DNA from: Lineolata rhizophorae
Lineage: Eukaryota; Ascomycota; Dothideomycetes; Lineolatales; Lineolataceae
Length of the DNA: 64,000 bases
Assembly (NCBI GenBank): GCA_010093515.1
Contig: MU001673.1
Span: 151,104 to 215,103 of the forward strand
Reading direction: 5' to 3'
Made by a program: the position numbers and the translations under genes. Below are positions 57,026-64,000 of this stretch, piece by piece. The stretch's first letter is position 1. Every line of letters begins with the position of its first letter. The notes under the pieces are model-generated. The model saw only the letters and a program-made list of their open reading frames with translations, searched no databases and was not told the origin of the DNA.

Positions 57026-58402
57026 TCACCAATTACGGCTTTGGCGCACACGACGGGCTACATCGGCAGGAGGCTTTCGAACGAGCAGATAGAACATGTA
57101 CGATGTAGCGATGCCCAAGGCGTACCTGGAGTTGCGATCAGTGTTTGATACCCAATTTTTATGAGGACAACTGTTGCCATCAAACTTACCATGTGGCGAC
57201 GTATTGCGCGTGATTATTTCGTACATTGACCTCCGCAGCTCTACCAACCGGGATGCCTTTGGCTTCTCGGTCATATTGGACAAGCAAGTCCGGCTCTGCA
57301 GCAATGGCAGTGGTCAGTCTCTAATGCCTTCGTGCATTTCCGGCCATCAAATACGATACAACTCACCCATGGTCTCTTCAACCCACACCGGCTGGCTCCC
57401 CGTTAGTTCCGCCATTTGTTTGACATCCGGGAACAAGAACTCGCCCGTCTCAGGCTTGTTATCCGGCGTAAACATATTCTTCTTCCACGGTTCGCGCAAC
57501 ATTCCCTCGATCTCGACTTCGCCCGTAGGTAGGGCCTCGGGAGCCCTGGCCCGCTGGTCCCCCATCGCCTTCGGTATCCACCCGCGGTTCACCAGCACTG
57601 TTGTGGTGGCCCTTGTACCATCCGTCGCTTTACTGCTATTCTCGCCGCCAGAGCTACCAGTCTCACGCGTCCTAGTGCTTGTCACCCTCCTAGCCGTGCC
57701 TCCTTCCCTTCTCCTCGCCGCCCTCTCTGATTCCGTCTCTTCCGCTTGCGCCAACACCTCCTCTTCCTCCAATCCCTTCAAATGCCCCCTCTCCAGCGGC
57801 GTAACGACGTAGTAGCCATTCTGCCCGTCCATTATCCTCGGCCCGATCAACATCTCCTTATCGTGTCTGAACCTCCCGCTCGCCGTGACGCGCCTGTGAT
57901 CGAACTCCGCCAGCGCATCCGGGTTGACACGTGGCGGCAGCGGCATCGGCGGCCGCGCCAGCCGGTCTTCCAGCTCCGCCAGGAGCTCCGTCTTCCACGA
58001 GAGCCGCTTCACTTGCCACGTGCCGAGAATGAAAGCCGTGACTGGCATCGCGCCTGCGACATAAACGGGACGAAATCAGTATATCTGCGCCGGATGCACG
58101 GGGTTGCGACGCATGTAGAAGATAACTAGTAACGTACCTAGGATCAACAAGCCCCACGGATTCTGCTTGCGGCCCACTCGGACAAGCCTGGGTGGCGCGT
58201 CCAGCGGCGACTTCCATTCCGGGTTGTCGGCCGGCTGGTGGAAGCGGCGTTGCGCGGTGCGATTGTTGCCGTCTGGAGAGGCGTTAGGTCGGGAGCGGAG
58301 ACATTGCGGTCGGCGTCGGCGACGGAACGGGGCGAGAAATGGTATTTGCGACGATGATACATCGAATTGAGCTATTTGCCGAAATATTTTGCTTTTGGTC
58401 AT
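57026..58402 (-). CDS. SHY1: Cytochrome oxidase assembly protein Shy1/Surf1
   Basis: Four exons (58402-58138, 58053-57367, 57295-57190, 57125-57026) join in phase to 385 residues. Surf1/Shy1 is an inner-membrane factor for heme a insertion and Cox1 maturation. After a basic mitochondrial presequence, the first membrane span LLILGAMPVTAFILGTWQVKRL is completed across intron 1. FDHRRVTASGRF, NGYYVVTPLER and TTVLVNRGWIPK are family motifs, and the second span (YALGIATSYMFYLLV) near the end is completed by the last exon. A ~55-residue Glu/Arg/Ser/Thr-rich insertion separates ERGHLKG from TTTVLVNRGW. ATG 58402 is the first in frame. The stop lies 21 bases from the CENP-T stop. Confidence 0.93.
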
Positions 58403-59012
58403 AGTTGCGGCGTTGGATATTGGGTGGATGTACTGAGCTGTCGCCAAAATGTGGCATGGGTTTTGGTGGTCTGCCCTCGGCTTGGCAAACCTTCACGACC
58501 GTGAGAACTCACAAGCACCCCATTAGGAGATTCGTCAGTGGTACGAGGCTATAATATCCCCCGATCAGTGTCTAGATACCGAGACTATAGGGATACTATG
58601 GCTGCGATTACGTTTTATGACACACCGTATCACACTAGCATGTAAGTTGCAAAGTTATCTAGCAACACGTTGCCGATTACACACTACTACAGGTTTTTTA
58701 AGTTATTGAGAGATATGGAGTACGTGCTCCATTGTTATAGAGCCATGTACTATAAGACACTCAATATTCAAAAATTCAAATACTACTTTTTATTCTATTG
58801 TTCGCTGTGCTTAAGCGGCTTCAGCTATTAGCACTTTGGGTATCAGTCAAATCACTCAAACCTAGCCACACGCTCAATGTAGGCCCCGTTCCATCCGTCA
58901 AGAAAGAAGGGCTGACCCAGGATTAAAGTTATGCGCCTTAAGTTGCATCTTTGTTACGCCAGTTTACCTAACCAGCAAAAGAAAGCAATAAGAACGTTAT
59001 CGCCAACATCGC
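58403..59012. other. Shy1 promoter and Gemin2-like 3' region
   Basis: About 0.6 kb, AT-rich in the centre. No ORF with a motif and no repeat recognised. Confidence 0.5.
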
Positions 59013-60560
59013 TCACGACGGGCGATCCTCCTCGGACCAATTCTCGCGTTCCTCGAGTAGATCCCGTTGACCGTAGCGCTCGCCAATAATGGTGACGATC
59101 ATGTCCAAAGCCGCGAGGCCATCCAGGTGGGTGGCTTCACCAGCATCAGCCCTAGCAGCGGGGGCAGGAGCTACAGCAGCGGGCGTAGGAGAGGTGCTGA
59201 GTTCGTTACTATCCTCCCTTGTCGGGATCGATTCAATTCGCGCCAGCAGTTGAGCTCTCCTGGCTTCGAGCTCTGATTGAGGGTTTGGATATGCCTCAGG
59301 TCCGCTAGCCGTTAGATGAGCGCTTTCTTCTTTTACTTCCACCTGCTCCACGGGATGTTCCGCCTTGACTGCAGGTTCAGCCTCCGTATCCAACTTCAGA
59401 CGCTTAGAAGTGGGCTCCTCTTGCAGATCTTCGGCCACTGTTTCGGTTTCATCTCGGCCATTGAGTGTTCCGGAAGGCGAAGAAACTACCTCGACCCAAG
59501 ATTGCTCGTGGGTTGAGGGGCTCCTGTCCACCTTTGTCTTGCCGTCCGACGCTTGGGTCTCGCCAAGCGCCGGACCCGGCTTGTTCAGCCGACTTGCGAG
59601 CTTGATTGTGAGCTTGATTGCAACTTTCGCAAGATCCCTCAACGTCGCAACTTCCGGGTTCATTAGCTCGTTAATCGGCGGCATCCTGCACAGCAGCGCA
59701 AACGCCCACAGGGCTAGCGGCTTGGAGAGGGCTTGGTCGCGGAGAAGCAGCTTCCGGACCTCGTCGACCAAGCCGAGCACTGTGATCTTCTCCATACATG
59801 CCACCTGCGCCGGGACAGGGCTGCGATTCACCAATATATTGCACCATTCGCGACGGGCTGCCCTTGCGGCACTCGCACTCGGGCTCGTGCCGAACTTCAC
59901 TCGCGGCAGTGAAATTAGCTGGGAAGGTTCAAGGGCGAGAACTTTGGCGTGGGGAGGGTCGGCTCGAAGGACACTTTTTTTCTTGTCGTAGAGGCGGAGC
60001 ATATAGGTGCGCCAAACAGTCTGCCGAGTGATATCGCGACTCGTGCGACGGATCGGACCGATGAAGGGCGTGGCAATGTACGCGCCGTTGCTGAAATATC
60101 CGCCGGTACGAATAGCATCAAGGTCGTTCGGACTCGTCGCCATTCCGTACATTACCACCTCACTGTCATCATCGGCGCCCTTGGCGTTTTTGGGCGCAAC
60201 GACAAGGCCTGGCAAACCCTGCACCTCTTGCCTAGAAGTGCGCTTCAGTTAGCAAGTTCACCAAGCTTGGACTGAACTGGCCGACGCGCACGGCGTTAAG
60301 CACAGCAAAATATGAAGACCACCACTGCTGTAGAGCATCATTAACAAATACACTTACCTAACAGATTGCATATACTCGTATATCTCACGGCTCTCGCTAT
60401 CATTGTCGGACACCAACTCAGGGATAGCGATGGCGGCGTGTTGACTGGTAGGCTTCAGGATTATGCCAGCACCACTGCGCCCGCCGCCCTCCCCTTGGCG
60501 ACCATCGTCCTGCGCCTGGCCGTTGCCAGCGCCGGCATGCTTACGCTTGCGCTTCGGCAT
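59013..60560 (-). CDS. Gemin2/SIP1-like SMN-complex protein
   Basis: Two exons (60560-60358 and 60231-59013) join in phase to 473 residues. The N-terminus is basic (MPKRKRKHAG) followed by IPELVSDNDSESREIYEYMQSVR and, after the intron, QEVQGLPGLVVAP. The central helices WCNILVNRSPVPAQVACMEK, LVDEVRKLLLR, PLALWAFALLCRMPPINELM and ATLRDLAKVAIKL match the pattern of fungal Gemin2/SIP1 proteins, which help assemble Sm rings on spliceosomal snRNAs. About 150 residues of Ser/Glu-rich linker follow, then a final helix LAALDMIVTIIGERYGQRDLL, also seen in the family. The assignment rests on remembered family pattern rather than a catalytic motif, so I hold it with moderate confidence. Confidence 0.62.
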
Positions 60561-62002
60561 AGCGTCGACGGGGGATATTCACGACGTGCGACATGCGACA
60601 CGCTCGGAAGAAAGTGTGGCGAAGGTAAATGCTCGCTAAGGAGAACCGGACTGGGGGGAGGCGTATGTGGTAGGAGCTATGACCAGGTACCAGACATGGA
60701 GAGCTGCTATGTACGGAGTACGTAATCTCACGGATTGGCACGGCGCCGGATGATGCTCAATCTGTCCTGGATCTTTCTCTCGGCCACCACATACCACCTA
60801 CCTACCTATTTATGATGCGTATACTTCACATTGCAATGTCGATAATTAGCCTCCAAGCATCTTGCCGAACAAGAATGCGTGAATGAAAACGGCAGGGGGG
60901 CTCCAGATCTCAGATACATGCCCAAAAAAAAATAATGAATGTATTTCACCCTGATGGCATTTCCCGTCTTTCAGCATCCAAGGAAAACTTAAAAGTCATA
61001 CATAGGATTACGTATGATTGATAAGAAATTCACTAATGGTTTATAGAGCAGAGCAGCTACCATTACATCAAGTTGATTCTGGCGTAATACAGGTCCAGCC
61101 ACAAAAACATATGCCAATCCAAACTACTACGTATGTTCTGACACCACGAGAAAGAGTACGAACGGGACTCCACCGCTGGGCTTATGTACAGCACACCAAA
61201 GGCGCATTATAAATCTAGCGACTCGGGTCGCCTGCTGATACTGGCTGCTTAAATACGCGAGCCTTGGCCTCGCATACCACGATCAAAGACTGTTCAACGA
61301 CGCGGACTGCACGTCGCCAGATGCGCGGTGGCGTTGTGGCGTATGCGGAGTGCAGGGAGGCCTTGTGGCTCGTTCCTGCATCCTCCCACCTCGGCTACCG
61401 GTTCTCGCGAAGTTCCCGGTAGCGCGCAGCGAGCTTCTTCCTGCGGCTAGGCCAGTTGGCCCAGAGTCAATCAATCTCTCCTCTCCTATCCGTTGCGCCA
61501 CGCACGTGTTTCATGAAAGACGTTGCGTCATGCAACTCCCAGGCTGAGGAGCAAGGTAGGATTGACCCACGGCCAGGTGCCCAGCTTGATTGGGCCTCGG
61601 CTGACGACGATCATCTCTGGCCTGCCAAATCAAGACGGCCGCACGCACCTAGGTACAACCTCCTCCCAGCTGCCTCGTGCAAATGAGGGCCCACGTGCGG
61701 CCAATATGTGGCCAGGAGCCGTCGAAGGAATACGTAACTACGAAGTACCATTGTCCGTGGAAGTCTGTGCATTGTGCGGCGCTTCAGCACTGATATTAAA
61801 AGGTCTTCGGCACCACGGCTGTGGCGCGCTGGCAAGGGTAGCTAAAACTGCATTTTCGGGCGTTAAAGAGGCGGCTAGTTTCGACCTTCTTTTCGTTGGC
61901 TGCTCCATCTACGCTCGTTTTATACGCATTTTTGGGTCCGGGGTTCTCTTATTTAGACCAGAGATCGCATGCAACCATCTTTGAGGTCACGCCACCTTCA
62001 AG
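60561..62002. other. Gene-free region
   Basis: About 1.4 kb between two divergent genes, so both promoters lie here. Repeated ACCTACCTACCTA near 60797 and a GTACGGAGTAC palindrome near 60711-60721 were seen; such words are common in fungal intergenic DNA. A frame at 61523-61984 has no motif. Confidence 0.45.
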
Positions 62003-62965
62003 ATGCGTCTATCCTTACTCCCATTGCTGGCTACCCTAGCGGCAGCACAGATGAATATCATCCAAAGCAACGACGATGGATGGGCCGAGATCAATATCAG
62101 AACGCTCTTCGATACGTTTGAAGACAGCGGCGCCAATGTTGTCCTATCTGCCCCTGCTGAGAACAAATCGGGTTCAGGTAAATCCATCTCCACCTCCATT
62201 TTCCAAGTCCATCTAGCGTGCGTACTAAGCCCGATGCCAGGTTCCTTGGACTTCCCTCCCACCGAGCGCGAAGAGCCCTGCCAGTTCGACAGCTGTCCAG
62301 CCGCCAGCCCTCCCGTCACCGAACCTGCTGCCCGTCTAAACTACGTCAACTCGTTCCCTGTAACGTCGATCAAGCACGGCATTGACGACGTGGCGCCAAA
62401 CTACATGTCGAACCCAGGGACCGCCATCGCCGTGACGGGCCCCAACGTCGGCTCGAACCTTAACGTCGCTGTCTTCGTCTCCGGCACCGTCGGCGCGGCC
62501 ACCTTCGCCGCCCACGAGCGCGGCATAGCTGCCATCGCCTTCTCCGGGGCCTCCGGTGATCCGACACCCTTCGACGCGCCCGAGACGCCGCTCTACAGCC
62601 GCATCTACGCCGACCTGGCGGTCAACCTGACCGAGACCATGCACGCCGCCAGCGCGCCCTACCTACCCGAGGACACGTACCTAAACGTCAACTTCCCCGA
62701 GGTGACAGAGAGCCGCTGCAACGATGCGGCACAGTTCGAGTTCGTGCTCACCCGCATCTTTCCGCGCGTGTCGATCGTCATGCCCGAGGATGTCGAGACG
62801 TGCGGCAGTACGACGTTGCCGACGGAGACGTCAGTAGTGAATAACGACGATGGGTGCTATGTGAGCGTCAGTGTGGGAAATGCGGGGTCTAAGGCGGATG
62901 CTAGTCCGGAGGAGCAAGCGCAAGTGTTGGACGTGCTACAGGGTCTGTTGTCATGCGTATCTTAG
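62003..62965 (+). CDS. Secreted SurE-like acid phosphatase / nucleotidase
   Basis: Two exons (62003-62177 and 62241-62965) give 299 residues; if the 63-base intron is retained, 320. The N-terminus MRLSLLPLLATLAAAQ is a signal peptide. SurE-fold features follow: NIIQSNDDGWAEINIRTLFD (the NDDG metal-binding motif), ANVVLSAPAENKSGSG, then YMSNPGTAIAVTGPNVGSNLN and FVSGTVGAATFAAHERGIAAIAFSG, the Gly/Thr-rich substrate loop and next strand. SurE enzymes are divalent-metal 5'/3'-nucleotidases; fungal secreted members have acid phosphatase activity. The intron has GTAAAT...GCCAG ends, a CTAAGC branch-like site, length a multiple of three, and no in-frame stop. It is the last gene in the window. Confidence 0.88.
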   Translation: MRLSLLPLLATLAAAQMNIIQSNDDGWAEINIRTLFDTFEDSGANVVLSAPAENKSGSGKSISTSIFQVHLACVLSPMPGSLDFPPTEREEPCQFDSCPAASPPVTEPAARLNYVNSFPVTSIKHGIDDVAPNYMSNPGTAIAVTGPNVGSNLNVAVFVSGTVGAATFAAHERGIAAIAFSGASGDPTPFDAPETPLYSRIYADLAVNLTETMHAASAPYLPEDTYLNVNFPEVTESRCNDAAQFEFVLTRIFPRVSIVMPEDVETCGSTTLPTETSVVNNDDGCYVSVSVGNAGSKADASPEEQAQVLDVLQGLLSCVS

Positions 62966-63793
62966 GTGTTGATAATCGTGGCGAAGTGTGGTTTATGGCA
63001 TAAGATTTACTCTTCTTTTCGATGTACACAATTAGCTTTACACATGTTCTGATGATAACAGTTCGGCCTCAAGAACTAAAGATCATTAAGGAGCTTAGAC
63101 ACAGTTTTCTTAGCGTTTTGAGGGATGTGGAGGTTTGTCGGACAAGTACATCGAAAATTTCTCAGGACTTTTCCGCATGCTCAGAAGCGGCCGCTTGATT
63201 GGTCGGCCATGTTCCAGATGTATCGGACCGCTATATCACTATACAGCTCTTTCTTAACATTACAGCATCTCACATGCAATGGGGTACCCGTTGGACTAGG
63301 CGATGATATGCAGATATATGGTTAAAGTTTTTAAGGACTACCGAATGAAAGCAGAACTCACATTTCTTAGTTCTTAGTTTAACCTCAAACATTTCTGCAA
63401 GTAGAAAGCCCATAGTTTGCGCAGACTCGCCAAATACTCTGACCTACTTTTAATTACGTATTAGATTCAACCTCATTTGATCGACTATTCAAAATTCACA
63501 TTTGCCAATGCTAAGATGAAATCAGTCTCAGCGGAAGCCGGCGAACGTCGGACCATCGTTTGACTCGCTGCCGGAAAGGTAAAATAAATAAACAAATCTT
63601 CTCAATCACTTATGTCACTTACAAATTAGATTTACTCTAATTTCCCGTACCGATTGTGTCGAAAAGATTGTATTCTTAAGTCGGGATCTGATTGGCTGAA
63701 ACAGTCAATGTGATTCGTATCTGGTCAGCGTATATTCCTACGATTCGTGTACGGACGAACCCCACGAAATCGTATACTCAGCATAGAGACAAC
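62966..63793. other. 3' flank, AT-rich, no gene
   Basis: AT-rich sequence with dense stops in all frames. It holds the 3' region of the SurE-like gene and leads into the repeats at the window end. Confidence 0.5.
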
Positions 63794-63843
63794 GAGGCCG
63801 TATTAGTGCAGCGATTAAGAGGCCGTAGTAATACAGCGATTAA
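63794..63843. repeat. Two tandem 25-base units
   Basis: Two adjacent copies of a 25-base unit (63794-63818 and 63819-63843) both begin GAGGCCGTA and end CAGCGATTAA, and match at 22 of 25 positions. A 13-base word of the second copy (AGAGGCCGTAGTA at 63818-63830) occurs inverted at 63907-63919. Confidence 0.85.
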
Positions 63844-63971
63844 AAGGCAGCGCAGTAATAGAAGTCGTAAAAGCGCGGCGACGTAAGAAGCGAGCACATG
63901 TTGCGCTACTACGGCCTCTATTGCTAGACTACCTCTATTGCTACGCTACGGCCGCTAACGTAATCACCCAC

Positions 63972-64000
63972 CGAGTGTCTCACCCCATCGAGTGTCTCAC
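63972..64000. repeat. Tandem CGAGTGTCTCAC repeat at window edge
   Basis: CGAGTGTCTCAC occurs at 63972-63983 and again at 63989-64000, a 17-base period, and may continue past the window. Confidence 0.8.

Overview
The window is nuclear DNA of a filamentous ascomycete (Pezizomycotina). Nearly every gene is broken by short GT-AG introns of about 50-250 bases with CTAAC/CTGAC-like branch sites. The protein set is typically fungal: AP-3 sigma, Rac GTPase, CENP-T, Shy1, frataxin, Mix17, Vma22, UreG, and an HMG-box regulator of the fungal type. There is no operon structure. Genes lie singly or as divergent and convergent pairs between GC-rich promoters and some AT-rich, gene-poor stretches. I cannot name the species. 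All gene models were assembled by eye from reading frames and splice signals; where exons are listed they join in phase.

Layout. 0.7-9.6 kb: a DUF924 protein, a DHA2-type MFS transporter and an M20 carbamoylase/ureidase, all on the minus strand. 11.3-15.0 kb: an RFC clamp-loader subunit divergent from a SET-domain methyltransferase; their shared promoter carries four MCB (ACGCGA) sites. 15.4-17.4 kb: frataxin divergent from AP-3 sigma. 17.4-22.7 kb: a 773-base assembly gap, a serine/histidine-rich unknown protein running into it, and a long GC-rich non-coding tract. 22.7-27.2 kb: UreG and a membrane-anchored HSL-type esterase. 27.2-30.3 kb: no gene seen.

30.4-37.0 kb holds two same-strand genes that together make UDP-L-rhamnose: a UDP-glucose 4,6-dehydratase, then a 3,5-epimerase/4-reductase. 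About 4.1 kb of AT-rich, decayed-looking DNA separates them. An HMG-box transcription factor follows at 37.2-39.6 kb. 41.8-48.6 kb: Mix17 divergent from Vma22, an aquaporin, and a UBX-domain ER protein. 50.2-51.2 kb: Rac. 53.9-58.4 kb is a tight block: Cms1 divergent from CENP-T (MCB-rich promoter), and CENP-T convergent with Shy1, stop to stop 21 bases apart. 59.0-60.6 kb: a Gemin2/SIP1-like protein. 62.0-63.0 kb: a secreted SurE-like phosphatase. The last 250 bases carry short tandem and inverted repeats.

Most genes are unrelated housekeeping functions. The two functional links I can support are the UDP-rhamnose pair, and the S-phase/kinetochore genes (RFC, CENP-T) that share MCB-type promoter motifs. 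The most unusual gene is rac: two of its five introns need GC-AG boundaries, one of those is a 69-base stop-free intron, and the protein ends in CVIM. I found no clearly new system; the candidates are under findings.
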